A stretch of 59,712 nucleotides of DNA from Hyphomicrobiales bacterium (lineage in GTDB: Bacteria; Pseudomonadota; Alphaproteobacteria; Rhizobiales; Devosiaceae): assembly GCA_004144345.1 (NCBI GenBank), contig SEEL01000021.1:1-59712 (forward strand), written 5' to 3'. Numbering within the stretch: the first letter of the stretch is position 1; the number at the start of each line of letters is the position of its first letter. The translations under genes and the position numbers were made by a program. The notes beneath the pieces are model-generated. The model was not told the origin of the DNA and did no database searches. It saw only the letters and a program-made list of their open reading frames with translations. Shown piece by piece: positions 1 through 9,214 of this stretch.

Positions 1-51
1 GGGGAGGGTAGCGAAGCTCGCCGCAGGCGTAGCGAAGCTAGGGTGGGGGGC
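1..51 (+). repeat. GC-rich mosaic repeat, family B (cut by window edge)
   Basis: The opening bases, with repeated 'gtagcgaagct' units leading to 'gggtggggggc', match the reverse complement of 56317-56384 in layout and much of their sequence. Related copies lie at 56203-56301 and 58556-58656. No reading frame here looks like a protein. The family is recognised only by comparison inside this window, and the copy is truncated by the window start. Further mosaic sequence with similar C-rich and G-rich blocks continues to about 284. Confidence 0.55.
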
Positions 52-284
52 GATGAGCCCGAGACCCATCAGCTGCGACCGGGCGCCGCCACCCCCACCC
101 TTGATCCCTCCCCGCAAGGAGGAGGGAGACGACTGCGGCCACTTGAGTGGAGCCCATCCCTCCCCATTAGCGGTTGGCCGAAGCACGCCTCTTGGCTTGC
201 TTCGGCCAGAGCGCAAAAAAAAGCGCGGAGGGGGGACCGGCGCAGCCGGTGGGTGGGGCGAGTCCCAAACGCAGAACCCCGAAG

Positions 285-348
285 TCGGATATCCTCCCCC
301 GCGTGGCGGGGGAGGGGGACCGCGTAGCGGTGGTGGGGGCGACCCCAC
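285..348 (+). repeat. GC-rich mosaic repeat, family A
   Basis: The element runs from 'tcggatatcctccccc' through a short variable hairpin to 'gggggaccgc', then 'agcggtggtgggggcgacc'. The same framework recurs at 51760-51820 and 59371-59436, and in reverse at 59556-59626. The ends are conserved while the central stem-loop letters vary in a compensating way, which suggests a folded or mobile non-coding repeat and not a gene. Confidence 0.6.
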
Positions 349-374
349 CCACGAAAGCCCTTGCTCACCCACCA

Positions 375-456
375 CGTCATTCCCGCGCAGGCGGGAATCC
401 AGGGCAGTCAGCACGGTGACCGTGGCCCCTGGATCCCCGCCTGCGCGGGGATGACG
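375..456. repeat. 82-bp hairpin repeat with ATTCCC-N8-GGGAAT core
   Basis: The two ends are inverted (starting CGTCAT, ending ATGACG), and each arm carries its own small GC-rich hairpin. The left arm has an ATTCCC-N8-GGGAAT core, the same form as the dRS3 repeat of Neisseria. A second copy of identical length lies at 59463-59544 and differs at about six positions, so this is a dispersed repeat. It has no coding capacity and probably belongs to a REP/MITE-like family. Confidence 0.75.
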
Positions 457-606
457 TTCGGCAGGAACCGTCGCATCGGATTCGTACGAATCTACGTAGT
501 CATCCGCCCCCCCAAGACGGCTTAACTCAACTAGCGGAATCCCCAGGCGGCTCTAGGCTCACAGCCCGATTTTTGCCCAACTTATCCACGTCGATTCCAG
601 CGGGTG

Positions 607-970
607 TATGATCGCCGCATCCCGCTCCCGGTGAGCAAGGTCATGACGAGTGATCTGGGAGGGGGAGGCCGGGTGGTGTGGGGGTCGCTCCGCATCAGTC
701 CGGCTCTGCCCGAGGCCGTGGGAGAGAAATCCTGCTCCCAGGGTCCGGTGGCCGCCGGGAAGCATGACCGCTTCCCGGGATGGAAGGTGCGCCTCGGTCA
801 TGAGGCAATCCGACCAGACGGCCCCGCGCGCCGCTGTCAAGTTGGCCGGCAAAGGCAGAGCAGGACTAACCCCCGGTCGCAGCGGCGAGGCGCAAGCCTC
901 TATTCTGCGGTCTACCCGCGTCGAGGCAAGTCCTCGCCGCTGCATCGCTCTGCCAAAGCAGGGCAAAGAC
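607..970. other. Non-coding, strongly structured stretch (possible structured RNA)
   Basis: From 457 to 1122 I see no convincing gene. Nested stems are visible: 719-724 with 735-740; 755-763 with 770-779 (CCGGGAAGC/GCTTCCCGG, 6-base loop); and a long arm made of 854-861 with 947-954 (GGCAGAGC/GCTCTGCC), 879-890 with 932-943 (12 perfect pairs), 896-900 with 923-927, and 907-910 with 916-919. A TATGAT hexamer at 607-612 could be a -10 box, though I see no matching -35. It does not show the conserved cores of RNase P RNA, tmRNA or SRP RNA. Direction is unknown; a leader for the downstream genes, an sRNA or a decayed repeat are all possible. Confidence 0.4.
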
Positions 971-1122
971 TTCCCCCGCAACCGGAGGGTCATGCCCGAT
1001 GGACGACAAAACACGCCTGAAGGCCCCGTCCTGTTCGAAAGCTGGCGATATTGTCCCGACTCTACTAAGCGTTAGCGCAGCAGGGGGCTGCTGCGGCGAT
1101 GTCGCCGCCTTGGGGAGAAGAC

Positions 1123-1665
1123 ATGGGAAATCTTATCGGCAACTTCACTGGTTTCGACGGCCGGCTCAACCGCCAGCCTTTCTGGATCAGCGGCATTATT
1201 CTTGCCGTCGTCTCAATCGTTGTTTCGCTGCTGGTCCTGCCGGTGCTCGGCCTCAGCATCATGCCGAACTTCAACTTCGACACCAGCGCTTCGGCCGCCG
1301 ACATCGCGGCGATGGTCAATGCGGCGCAGAGCCGTGGCGCCTGGATCGGCCTCGTGCTGTTCCTGGTGTTCCTCTATCCGTCGGCCGCGATCTGCATCAA
1401 GCGCCGGCACGACCGCAATTCGAGCGGCCTCGATGTCTGGATCTATTTCGGCATCGCCCTCGTCTACCAGCTGCTGACCGCGCTCGGCATCGGCATGACG
1501 ACGGCGGACATGGGCAATGGCGTCGTCATTCCGGTGCCCGGCCCGATCAGCATGGTGTTCGGACTCGTATTGGGCATCTACGCCATCTATCTGCTGGTGG
1601 TGCTGGGCTTCCTCAAGGGAACGGCCGGCGCGAACCAGTATGGCCCCGACCCGCTCGGCGGCTAA
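1123..1665 (+). CDS. DUF805 family membrane protein
   Basis: A 180-residue inner-membrane protein with the DUF805 layout: an N-terminal FDGRLNRQPFW segment, hydrophobic helices near residues 22-45, 70-90, 110-130 and 150-172, the basic loop IKRRHDRN between helices, and a C-terminal GANQYGPDP motif. Function of the family is unknown. The start at 1123 is chosen because GGGAGAAG lies just upstream; an in-frame ATG at 1099 has no such site. The gene ends 15 nt before dapE and is probably co-transcribed with it. Confidence 0.85.
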   Translation: MGNLIGNFTGFDGRLNRQPFWISGIILAVVSIVVSLLVLPVLGLSIMPNFNFDTSASAADIAAMVNAAQSRGAWIGLVLFLVFLYPSAAICIKRRHDRNSSGLDVWIYFGIALVYQLLTALGIGMTTADMGNGVVIPVPGPISMVFGLVLGIYAIYLLVVLGFLKGTAGANQYGPDPLGG

Positions 1666-1680
1666 GCAACAGGACGGGAT

Positions 1681-2847
1681 ATGACCTCCACACTGCCGGC
1701 GGCTGATCCCGTCGCCCTGCTTTCCGATCTGATCCGCTGCGCCTCGGTGACACCCACCGAGGCCGGCGTCCTCGATGTGATCGAGCGCGCGTTGACGCCG
1801 CTCGGCTTCACCATCACCCGCCTCCGCTTCGAAGGCGAAGGCGGCACCTACCCGGTCGACAATCTCTTCGCCACGCGGGGGGCCAGCGGGCCCACCACCG
1901 GGCCGCATCTGCTGTTCAACGGCCACACCGATGTCGTGCCGCCCGGCGATGTCGCACTCTGGCGGCACGAGCCGTTCGGCGCCGAGATCGAGGATGGCGT
2001 GCTCTATGGGCGCGGCGCGGTGGACATGAAGTCCGGTATCGCCGCCTTCATCGCCGCAATCTCCTCCCTGCCCGCCACCGGCCGCATCTCCATTGCCATC
2101 ACCAATGATGAGGAAGCCGAGAGCGTCAACGGCACTGCCCGGCTGATGCAATGGGCCGCCGAGCAGGGCCACAAATTCGATTTCGCCATTGTCGGCGAGC
2201 CAAGTTCGACGACCACCGTCGGCGACTCGATCAAGATCGGCCGCCGCGGCTCGCTCAATGGCCGCATCACCATTGCCGGCGTGCAGGGCCATGTCGCCTA
2301 TCCGCACAAGGCGCTCAATCCCATTCCGGTCGCGGCGACCCTGATCTCGGCCCTGTCGGGTACGCTCGACGATGGCAGCGAGCACTTCCCCGCCTCCAAT
2401 CTCGAATTCACCACGGTCGATGTCGGCAATCCGGTGACGAACGTCATTCCAGCCATCGTCACGCTGGCGCTCAATGTGCGCTACAACGACAAATGGACGC
2501 CCGAGACGCTCGAGGAGGCGATCCGCGAGGGTATAGAGAGCCAGGACGACGAGAACACGCGCATCGATTTCGAGGTGCAGGGCACGCCGTCGCGCTCCTT
2601 CCTGTCACCGCTTTCGGGTGGCGTCGAATTGCTGGCGCAGGTGATCGAGGCGCGCACCGGCAAGCGGCCCGAACTCTCGACCGGTGGCGGCACCTCGGAT
2701 GCGCGCTTCATCGCGGCCTATTGCCCGGTGGTCGAATGCGGCCTTCCCGGCCCGACCATGCACAAGACCGATGAATGCGTGCCGCTCGCCGATGTGCGCG
2801 AGCTCACCGCGCTCTATGCGGCGTTCATTGCGGCGTATTTGAAATGA
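1681..2847 (+). CDS. dapE: Succinyl-diaminopimelate desuccinylase
   Basis: This 388-residue M20 metallopeptidase-fold enzyme hydrolyses N-succinyl-LL-2,6-diaminopimelate to LL-diaminopimelate and succinate in cytoplasmic lysine and peptidoglycan precursor synthesis. Visible zinc ligands and catalytic residues are H82 in GHTDVVPPGD, D115 in GRGAVDMKSG, the NDEEAE pair with the general base at E144, and H361 in GPTMHKTDE. A TGGGTSDARF motif typical of DapE precedes it. Length is normal for the family. Its stop codon overlaps the ATG of the next gene (ATGA), indicating coupled translation. Confidence 0.96.
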   Translation: MTSTLPAADPVALLSDLIRCASVTPTEAGVLDVIERALTPLGFTITRLRFEGEGGTYPVDNLFATRGASGPTTGPHLLFNGHTDVVPPGDVALWRHEPFGAEIEDGVLYGRGAVDMKSGIAAFIAAISSLPATGRISIAITNDEEAESVNGTARLMQWAAEQGHKFDFAIVGEPSSTTTVGDSIKIGRRGSLNGRITIAGVQGHVAYPHKALNPIPVAATLISALSGTLDDGSEHFPASNLEFTTVDVGNPVTNVIPAIVTLALNVRYNDKWTPETLEEAIREGIESQDDENTRIDFEVQGTPSRSFLSPLSGGVELLAQVIEARTGKRPELSTGGGTSDARFIAAYCPVVECGLPGPTMHKTDECVPLADVRELTALYAAFIAAYLK

Positions 2848-3386
2848 ATGCGCTCGATGCCCTCAGCCAGGCCTGGAAGGGCTGGGGTGAGATCGCCGCC
2901 GGCAAGGCGCATGCGGCGCGCAATTTCACGCCGACGCGGAACGGGCTGGGCATCGCCATCTTCTGGTTCGTCATTGCCCTCCTGCTTTCGACCGCCGTGC
3001 AATCGCTCGCCGTGGGCATGCCGGCCGTCGAGCAAATCCTCCTCGGCCTTCTCGCCCAGGGGCTGACGCTGGCCGTGCTGGCCCTCGCCATCGCGCAATC
3101 GCTGCGTTTCCTCAAGATCGAGCAGCCGCTGACGGCGCTCCTCGTGCCCATCGTCTATGCGATGGGCCTGATGTTCATCCTGGCCATCCCGCTCACCCTC
3201 GCAGGGCCCACATTCGCGCTGCTCGCAGTGTTCGGCCTCGCCTGGCTGATCTACCGCGCGGCGCGGGTGCTCGCCGACATGCGCCAGGGCACCGCTTTTG
3301 CCTTTGCGCTGCTTTGCCTCATGGTCCTTGTGGTTGTGCCCAACGCTCTCTACATGGTCATCCTGCAACCACCTTCCCCTGCCTGA
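2844..3386 (+). CDS. Small multi-helix membrane protein, function unknown
   Basis: A 180-residue protein with four or five hydrophobic segments after a polar N-terminus (WKGWGEIAAGK) and no catalytic motif that I recognise. The ATG at 2844 overlaps the dapE stop codon by four bases, so translation is probably coupled. It precedes a second small membrane protein (3399-3974) that could be its partner, since both have a short amphipathic N-terminus and then helices. No family name can be given from the sequence alone. Confidence 0.75.
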   Translation: MNALDALSQAWKGWGEIAAGKAHAARNFTPTRNGLGIAIFWFVIALLLSTAVQSLAVGMPAVEQILLGLLAQGLTLAVLALAIAQSLRFLKIEQPLTALLVPIVYAMGLMFILAIPLTLAGPTFALLAVFGLAWLIYRAARVLADMRQGTAFAFALLCLMVLVVVPNALYMVILQPPSPA

Positions 3387-3398
3387 CGAGATCCCGGC

Positions 3399-3974
3399 TT
3401 GGCGCAGCAATCGACATTCATCGAGGAGATGATGGCCGCGGGCCGGGGCGTGATCGCGCTCCTCACCGGCGATCGCAATGCGGGCAGCTATTTCGATCTC
3501 AGCCAGCGCGGCCTCGTCAGCAGCTTCATCGCGCTGCTCATGGTCACCGCCCTCAATGCGGTGCTCCCCCTGATCCTGGGCATGGGCAGTGGCGGCGGCA
3601 TGGGCCGCGGCATCCTCATGGTGGCCATCCTGTTCGGCCTCCAGATCGCCTTCTCGGCCATCGTGCTGCGCCAGCTCAAGCGCCTCGACGGGCTCGTGCC
3701 CTATATCGTCGCCGACAATTGGGCGACGTTCTTCCTGACGCTGATCTCGGCTGCCATCGCTGCCGCGGGCTTCGCCAATGATTTCACGCTGATCGTCCTC
3801 GGCATCGTGGTTATCATCGTCGAGGTCAACATCGCGCGGCTGATCGTGACGCTGTCGCCGCTGCAGATCGCGATGTTCCTCGTGGCGCAGCTGGTCGGCG
3901 TGTCGATCGGCCTCGCCCTCATCGGCTTCACCTTCCCGGTGCCGCCGGAACTGGCTCAGGCCGCGCTGTCGTAA
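3399..3974 (+). CDS. Small multi-helix membrane protein, function unknown
   Basis: A 191-residue hydrophobic protein with about five transmembrane helices after an N-terminal [11 protein letters not shown] segment, resembling YIP1-like small membrane proteins in layout only. The start is a TTG at 3399, 12 nt after the upstream gene; ATG codons at 3429 and 3432 are alternatives. Its last 19 bases overlap the 3' end of convergent truA. With the preceding gene it forms the end of the DUF805-dapE transcription unit. Confidence 0.7.
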   Translation: MAQQSTFIEEMMAAGRGVIALLTGDRNAGSYFDLSQRGLVSSFIALLMVTALNAVLPLILGMGSGGGMGRGILMVAILFGLQIAFSAIVLRQLKRLDGLVPYIVADNWATFFLTLISAAIAAAGFANDFTLIVLGIVVIIVEVNIARLIVTLSPLQIAMFLVAQLVGVSIGLALIGFTFPVPPELAQAALS

Positions 3975-4705
3975 TCGACGCGGGTGAGGTAGAGCCCCGC
4001 CGGCGGCGCCAACGGGCCGCAGCGCGAGCGGTCCCTTGCATCGAGCGCGGCGCGAAAATCGCGCGGGCTCCAGCGCCCCTCGCCCACGAGCTTGAGCGAG
4101 CCCACCATCGAGCGCACCTGCGAGTGCAAGAAGCTCCGCGCACTCGCCCGCACCACGATCATCTCGCCCTCACGCGACACATCGAGCCGGTCGAGCGTCT
4201 TCTCCGGCGATTTCGCCTGGCACTCGGCAGCCCGGAACGTCGTGAAATCGTGCTTGCCGAGGATCAGCTGCGCTGCCGCATGCATCGCATCGGCATCCAG
4301 CTCCATCGGACAATGCCAGACCCGGAAGTCATCCAGTGCCGGCCGTCCCCTGCGGTTGAGAATGCGGTACTCGTAGTGCCGTGCCATCGCCGAGAACCGT
4401 GCCTCGAACGCATCGCTCACGGCATCGCAGGCAATGATCGCCACCGGATGCGGCTTGGTGTGAAAGTTCAGCGCTTCCCGTATCCGGAACGGATCCCAGT
4501 CCTTGCCCAGATCGAAGCTCACCACCTGCCCCAGCGCATGCACGCCGGAATCGGTCCGTCCCGCCGCCTGGATCACCACGCGTTCGCCGGACATCTTCTC
4601 GATGGCGTCCTCAACCACCTGCTGCACGCTCAACACATCAGCCTGCCGCTGCCAGCCTGCAAACGGCGTTCCATCATATTCGAGCGTCAGCTTGTAGCGG
4701 GGCAC
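3956..4705 (-). CDS. truA: tRNA pseudouridine synthase A
   Basis: This 249-residue enzyme isomerises uridines 38-40 of the tRNA anticodon arm to pseudouridine in the cytoplasm. The catalytic aspartate is D52 in GRTDSGVHA; the N-terminal [14 protein letters not shown] and the [11 protein letters not shown] helix are TruA hallmarks. It starts with GTG at 4705, sharing one base with the fmt stop (TAGTG), so it is translated in an operon def-fmt-truA. Its 3' end overlaps the convergent membrane protein gene. Confidence 0.96.
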   Translation of the reverse strand: MPRYKLTLEYDGTPFAGWQRQADVLSVQQVVEDAIEKMSGERVVIQAAGRTDSGVHALGQVVSFDLGKDWDPFRIREALNFHTKPHPVAIIACDAVSDAFEARFSAMARHYEYRILNRRGRPALDDFRVWHCPMELDADAMHAAAQLILGKHDFTTFRAAECQAKSPEKTLDRLDVSREGEMIVVRASARSFLHSQVRSMVGSLKLVGEGRWSPRDFRAALDARDRSRCGPLAPPAGLYLTRVDYDSAA

Positions 4706-5625
4706 TAGAGCGCCCGCTCAGGCAGCGTCCCTGCCCCACGCAGGAAGGTCGCGGCATCCATCGCCGCCTTGCCCTCGCGCTGCACCAGGGTCAGCCGCAC
4801 GGCGCCCTCGCCGCAGGCAATGGTCAAGTCGGGCAGGATCGTACCCGGCATGCCACTACCGCTCACAAGGGTCGAGCGCAGGGCCTTCACGCGGGTCAGC
4901 TGTCCGCCCAGTTCGAGCTCGAACCATGCGCCGGGGAACGGCGACATGCCGCGAATGAGGTTGTGCACCTCGGCCGCCGGCTTCGACCAGTCGATCCGTG
5001 CTTCCGCTTTCTCGATCTTCTTGGCGTAGGTCACGCCCTCTTCGCCCTGCGGCGTGAAGGTGAGTGACCCTCGGTCAAGCGCCGCCAAGGCGCGGCCCAT
5101 CAGATCGGCGCCGACAATCATCATGCGGTCGTGGAGTTCGGCGGATGTCATATCCGGGCCGATCGGCATTTCGTCGACCAGGGCCACAGGGCCGGTGTCG
5201 AGCCCTTCGTCCATCTGCATCACCATGACACCGGTGCGCGCATCGCCCGCCAGAACCGCCCGCTGGATCGGGGCCGCGCCGCGCCAGCGCGGCAGCAGTG
5301 ATCCATGCAGATTGAGGCAGCCAAGCTTTGGCGCCTCGAGAATCGGCTTGGGCAGGATCAGCCCATAGGCCACCACGACACCGAGATCGGCGCCGAAGGC
5401 ATCAAAGGCGATCTGCTCGGCCTCGTTGCGGAGCGTCTTGGGCGTCAGTACCGGGATGCCAAAGCCCTCCGCCGCGACATGCACCGGCGATTTGCGTTCC
5501 GCCTGCCCGCGGCCCGCCGGCTTGGGCGCGCGCGTATAGACGGCCACCACTTCATGGCCGGACGAGACGATCTCGGTGAGTGTGGGCACCGCGAATTCCG
5601 GGGTGCCCATGAAAATGATCTTCAA
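4705..5625 (-). CDS. fmt: Methionyl-tRNA formyltransferase
   Basis: This 306-residue enzyme formylates initiator Met-tRNA using 10-formyl-tetrahydrofolate. The N-terminal [10 protein letters not shown] and the catalytic triad equivalents N105, H107 ([17 protein letters not shown]) and D143 (MDEGLDTGP) are present, followed by the C-terminal OB-like domain. The start is a TTG at 5625 preceded by GAGAGGTGG; a downstream ATG would remove the first beta strand. It lies 46 nt after def, its functional partner, which removes the formyl group after translation. Confidence 0.96.
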   Translation of the reverse strand: MKIIFMGTPEFAVPTLTEIVSSGHEVVAVYTRAPKPAGRGQAERKSPVHVAAEGFGIPVLTPKTLRNEAEQIAFDAFGADLGVVVAYGLILPKPILEAPKLGCLNLHGSLLPRWRGAAPIQRAVLAGDARTGVMVMQMDEGLDTGPVALVDEMPIGPDMTSAELHDRMMIVGADLMGRALAALDRGSLTFTPQGEEGVTYAKKIEKAEARIDWSKPAAEVHNLIRGMSPFPGAWFELELGGQLTRVKALRSTLVSGSGMPGTILPDLTIACGEGAVRLTLVQREGKAAMDAATFLRGAGTLPERAL

Positions 5626-5671
5626 TGGACCACCTCTCTCGCGGGCCGGGCTTGTCGCCCGGCAACGCCGG

Positions 5672-6193
5672 TCAGCTCGCCTTCTTGGCCAGCTTTTCCG
5701 CCTTCTGGAACTTCTTGAGCACGCGGTCGCGCTTCAGCCGCGAGAGATAGTCGATGTAAAGCACGCCATCGAGGTGATCGAGCTCGTGCTGGATGCAGAT
5801 GGCGAGCCGGTCCTTGGCTTCGCGCTCCACTTCCTTGCCATCGAGGTCGGTGTATTTCACCGTCACCTCGGCCGGGCGCTCCACCTCGTAGTAGATTTCG
5901 GGGATCGACAGGCAGCCTTCCTCGGTCGTCACGGTCTCGTCCGAGTACTTCAGAATCTCGGGGTTGATCATCACGATCGGGTCCGGCTTCTCGCCTTCCT
6001 TGGCGAGATCCATCACCACGATACGCTTCATTTCGCCAATCTGCGGCGCCGCCAGGCCAATGCCCGGCGCGTCATACATCGTGTCCAGCATGTCCTTGGC
6101 GAGCTGCTTGACCGAGGCGTCGACCTTTTCGATCGGCTCGGCAATTGCGCGCAGTCGCGCGTCGGGCAGCACAAGGATTTCGCGTTTCGCCAT
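5672..6193 (-). CDS. def: Peptide deformylase
   Basis: This 173-residue metalloprotease removes the formyl group from nascent proteins at the ribosome. All three family motifs are visible: [10 protein letters not shown] (44-53), EEGCLSIP with metal ligand C94, and QHELDHLDG with H136, E137 and H140. It is the first gene of def-fmt-truA. The 123-nt space before divergent rmuC holds its likely promoter. Confidence 0.97.
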   Translation of the reverse strand: MAKREILVLPDARLRAIAEPIEKVDASVKQLAKDMLDTMYDAPGIGLAAPQIGEMKRIVVMDLAKEGEKPDPIVMINPEILKYSDETVTTEEGCLSIPEIYYEVERPAEVTVKYTDLDGKEVEREAKDRLAICIQHELDHLDGVLYIDYLSRLKRDRVLKKFQKAEKLAKKAS

Positions 6194-6225
6194 GGAAGGT
6201 CGGCCTTTCGGGGAGTTTCGGGCTC

Positions 6226-6253
6226 AATATGGTATTTGCCCTCCGAGGGTCAA
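6226..6253 (-). promoter_or_regulatory. Putative sigma70-type promoter for def-fmt-truA
   Basis: On the minus strand TTGACC (6253-6248) is followed after 16 bases by CATATT (6231-6226), about 35 nt before the def start codon. This is a moderate match to the -35/-10 consensus, seen by eye only. Confidence 0.3.
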
Positions 6254-6316
6254 CCGGCTGTTGACCTGCCGTGAACAATACAAGAACTCTTAAGGCGAAT
6301 CGGCTAGGCTGGTCCG

Positions 6317-7489
6317 ATGGACAAGGTTCTGTTTTCATTGGGCGGCACGCCGATCACCGCCGAGATGGCGCTTTACACCGGTGCGGGCCTGTTTGCGGCC
6401 TTGCTGGTGGGCCTCGTCGTCATCACGCTGCGCGCCAATGGCCAGCGGGCGGAAGAAGCGGCAGCACGGGCCGCCGAGACCGCCGCGGTGCAGAAAAAGA
6501 GCGAAGAGGCGGAAAAGACCCTCGCCAGCCTGCTGCAGGTCCAGAACGAAATGACCGGCCGGATGCAGACGATGGCCGAAATCTTCGGTTCGCGCACTTC
6601 CGACCTGGCCCGGCTGGTCAATGAACGGCTCGATGCGCAGGGTCAGCGGGTCGGCCAGGCGATCGAGGACACGACCAAAAAGAGCGAGGAATCGCTGGGC
6701 AAGCTCGCCGAGCGCCTCGCCGTGATCGACCGGGCTCAGGCCAACATCACTACCCTCAGCAAGGACGTGGTGTCGCTGCAGTCCATCCTCTCCAACAAGC
6801 AGACGCGCGGCGCTTTCGGCCAGGGCCGGATGGAAACCATCATCAATGACGGGCTGCCGCAGGGTAGCTACGCCTTCCAGCACACGCTCTCGAACAATTC
6901 GCGCCCCGACTGCGTGATCTTCATGCCGAACGGTGCCCCGGCGCTGGTCATTGACGCGAAATTTCCGCTCGAAAGCTGGCAGCGACTGCAAGCGGCGCAG
7001 AATGAGCAGGAGCAGCATGTCGCCCGCCTCGGCTTCCGCCAGGATATGCAGGTGCACGTTCGCGCCATCTCCGAGAAATACCTGATCGCCGGCGAGACGC
7101 AGGATACGGCGTTCATGTTCGTGCCGTCGGAATCGATCTTTGCCGACATCCACGAGCATTTTGAGGATGTGGTGCAGCGCGCCAGCCGCGCCCGTGTGGT
7201 CGTCGTGTCGCCGTCCCTGCTGATGCTGTCCATCCAGGTGGTGCAGGCGCTGATGCGCGACGTGCGCGTTCGCGAGGAGGCGCATCGCATCCAGGCAGAG
7301 GTGCGCGAACTGGTCACCGATGTCGGCCGCCTCAAGGACCGGGTGATTGCGCTCCAGAAGCACTTCACCCAGGCCAACAACGATATCGGCGACATCCTGA
7401 TCTCGACGTCCAAGATCGTTCGCCGTGGCCAGAAGATCGACGAACTCGATCTCGACGACGCCGAGCCGCAGCGCCTTGCCGGCGAATAG
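6317..7489 (+). CDS. rmuC: DNA recombination protein RmuC
   Basis: A 390-residue protein with an N-terminal membrane helix (about 18-39), a long Ala/Glu/Lys/Gln-rich coiled coil (about 43-160) and a C-terminal RmuC domain that has a nuclease-like fold. The domain carries GRMETIINDGLP, then VIDAKFPLESWQ with the D-x-K of PD-(D/E)xK-type enzymes, and FMFVPSES. In E. coli RmuC limits inversions between short inverted repeats. It is divergent from def and appears to be transcribed alone. Confidence 0.93.
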   Translation: MDKVLFSLGGTPITAEMALYTGAGLFAALLVGLVVITLRANGQRAEEAAARAAETAAVQKKSEEAEKTLASLLQVQNEMTGRMQTMAEIFGSRTSDLARLVNERLDAQGQRVGQAIEDTTKKSEESLGKLAERLAVIDRAQANITTLSKDVVSLQSILSNKQTRGAFGQGRMETIINDGLPQGSYAFQHTLSNNSRPDCVIFMPNGAPALVIDAKFPLESWQRLQAAQNEQEQHVARLGFRQDMQVHVRAISEKYLIAGETQDTAFMFVPSESIFADIHEHFEDVVQRASRARVVVVSPSLLMLSIQVVQALMRDVRVREEAHRIQAEVRELVTDVGRLKDRVIALQKHFTQANNDIGDILISTSKIVRRGQKIDELDLDDAEPQRLAGE

Positions 7490-7555
7490 CCGTGAACCTA
7501 CTGCCGCGCAGGCGCGTTGACCCCTGAATGCGCATTCGCGCCAAGGGAGGTCATC

Positions 7556-8041
7556 ATGAGCAATCTGCACCCGGGACGTGTACTGGCGCAGGACTTCGCC
7601 CCGCAGGATGGCTCCGGTGACATGCTGACGGCGCTGCCGCTCAGCCAGGCCGAAATCGAGGAATTGCTATATGGGGACGATCGCCCGGCTGGCGAGCGCA
7701 TCGAACGGCTGCAGGAACTGGCCGCCCAGTTGCGCGATCAGCAGCCGGGTGATTTCGGCGACAACGACCCGGGCGCGCTTCTTGGCGAAATAGAGGAAGC
7801 AGTCGCCCGGCTGACCAGTGCGATGGATCGCGACCCCGATGTCATCTTCGACGAATCGACGATGGATGACGATCCGCTCAACCACCGCGAAACGCTCTCC
7901 CCCGATTCAGACGAACTCGAAGAAATCGAGGAAGAGGACGAAGCCTCCCTCAGCGACGCGACCGAGCCCCGAGACGACAGCGCCCTCGATCCCGAAGAAT
8001 GGAGCGAAGACGGCCTCGACGTCGACCGCGGTGTTCGCTAG
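7556..8041 (+). CDS. Acidic protein of unknown function
   Basis: A 161-residue, strongly acidic protein (many Asp/Glu, especially after residue 90), with no signal peptide or membrane helix and no recognised domain. It opens with SNLHPGRVLAQDFAP and then has a short amphipathic helix around ERIERLQELAAQLRD. The start at 7556 follows AAGGGAGG, a strong ribosome binding site; an upstream in-frame TTG at 7517 lacks one. The last four bases (CTAG) are shared with the stop of the convergent acyltransferase gene. Confidence 0.75.
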   Translation: MSNLHPGRVLAQDFAPQDGSGDMLTALPLSQAEIEELLYGDDRPAGERIERLQELAAQLRDQQPGDFGDNDPGALLGEIEEAVARLTSAMDRDPDVIFDESTMDDDPLNHRETLSPDSDELEEIEEEDEASLSDATEPRDDSALDPEEWSEDGLDVDRGVR

Positions 8042-9069
8042 GCGGGCGCGGCCGTGGCCTTGACAGATGCCAGTCGACGGATTGCCTGACGAGCCGGGCG
8101 CTCGATCAGCCAGTGAGCTGGCAGTGCGACAGCAATGGATAGCACCACCACAGCGAGGGTCTGGAGCGCCGGGTGCAGTCCGACGGTCATGCCCGAATTC
8201 TCGACGGCTAACAGGACCGGACGGTGCAACAAATAGATGCCGAACGACAGCTCGCCGAGCCAGACCATCGGCGTGCTTCCCAGGAGCCGGCCCGCCATCG
8301 ACGCGGGCGCGAGGACTGCGCAGAGCACGAGCATCATGGTGACGAGCGAGACCGTGAGATCGGCGTATATCTCAGTGAATGCCGGACCGCCCTGCCGCAT
8401 GAAATAGGATAGGAGAAAGGCGGCGGCGACGAGAGGCAGCGCATAGCCCGCAATGCGCTTGATAGCTGCGTCCGCGCCGACCCGCCGCACCAGCGCCGAG
8501 ACCGCAAGCCCCATAAAGAACAGGTGCAGATAGCGGTTGAGCGCATTGCGATCACCATGCAGTCCCCAGAGGATCAGCAGGCCGATTGCGAGCGTAATCA
8601 ACAGCAGCAAGACCGTATCGCGTTGCGATGGCACCCGGTCGTAGAGCCACCATATGGCGACAAACAACGCATAGAACTGGCATTCGACCGCAATGGTCCA
8701 CACGGTCAGCCCGTCGCCGACGAAAAGCAGATGCGCGGGCACCGCCGCCCAATCGAAGCGAAACCACGTCGCACCATAGATCGGCAACAGGACGGAGCCT
8801 ACTACCGTCAACATGAACAGGGGGTAGATGCGCGCGAAGCGGGCAACGGCATAGGACCATCCGGTCGGCCCCGTGAACCTGACGGGAAGGTACAGCGCCC
8901 CCATCAGATAGCCGCTCAGGACGAAGAACAGCATCACGCCCAAGGACGGATCGATGGGCAGCCCGACCGGAAATTGCGTCACCTCCTTGGCGTGGCCGAT
9001 CACGACCAGCAAGGCGGCGATGCCGCGCAGGCCATGCAAAGGTGCGATAAAAGTACGGGATGGCATCAT
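8038..9069 (-). CDS. Acyltransferase 3 family membrane protein
   Basis: A 343-residue integral membrane acyltransferase of the OafA/NodX type, which transfers acyl groups to cell-surface sugars. Motifs are LHGLRGIAALLVVIGH near the start (catalytic His), FFVLSGYLM, RFARIYPLF, and FGIYLLHRP close to the end, with about ten hydrophobic helices. The start is set at 9069 (or 9066), where the first family motif begins 11 residues later; a longer reading would run into the divergent flavoprotein gene. The acceptor cannot be told from context. Confidence 0.87.
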   Translation of the reverse strand: MMPSRTFIAPLHGLRGIAALLVVIGHAKEVTQFPVGLPIDPSLGVMLFFVLSGYLMGALYLPVRFTGPTGWSYAVARFARIYPLFMLTVVGSVLLPIYGATWFRFDWAAVPAHLLFVGDGLTVWTIAVECQFYALFVAIWWLYDRVPSQRDTVLLLLITLAIGLLILWGLHGDRNALNRYLHLFFMGLAVSALVRRVGADAAIKRIAGYALPLVAAAFLLSYFMRQGGPAFTEIYADLTVSLVTMMLVLCAVLAPASMAGRLLGSTPMVWLGELSFGIYLLHRPVLLAVENSGMTVGLHPALQTLAVVVLSIAVALPAHWLIERPARQAIRRLASVKATAAPA

Positions 9070-9214
9070 GCGGCCCCGGCGAGCGACGGAGGCAGCGTAG
9101 CTCGACTGAATGAACAAGGGCTCAACACCCCCGGCAACTACCGGTCCCACTAAGCCCTTGTGATCCCACCTCTGCTTGCCGCATGTTGGCGTCACGTCAA
9201 TTGCGGACATCACA

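Noticed and set aside
285-348. CRISPR array from the repeated GC-rich units
   Set aside because: Copies are few, far apart and not regularly spaced, and no cas genes are present.
607-970. Reading the structured stretch as RNase P RNA, tmRNA, a cobalamin or a TPP riboswitch
   Set aside because: The conserved core sequences of these RNAs and a tmRNA tag peptide were looked for on both strands and not found.
559-1075. Several overlapping open frames in the stretch before the DUF805 gene
   Set aside because: None has a ribosome binding site, a domain or sensible composition, and the DNA is dominated by inverted repeats.
1213-2385. Long minus-strand frame across the DUF805 and dapE genes
   Set aside because: Antisense shadow. 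The plus strand carries full DapE motifs and a good ribosome binding site.
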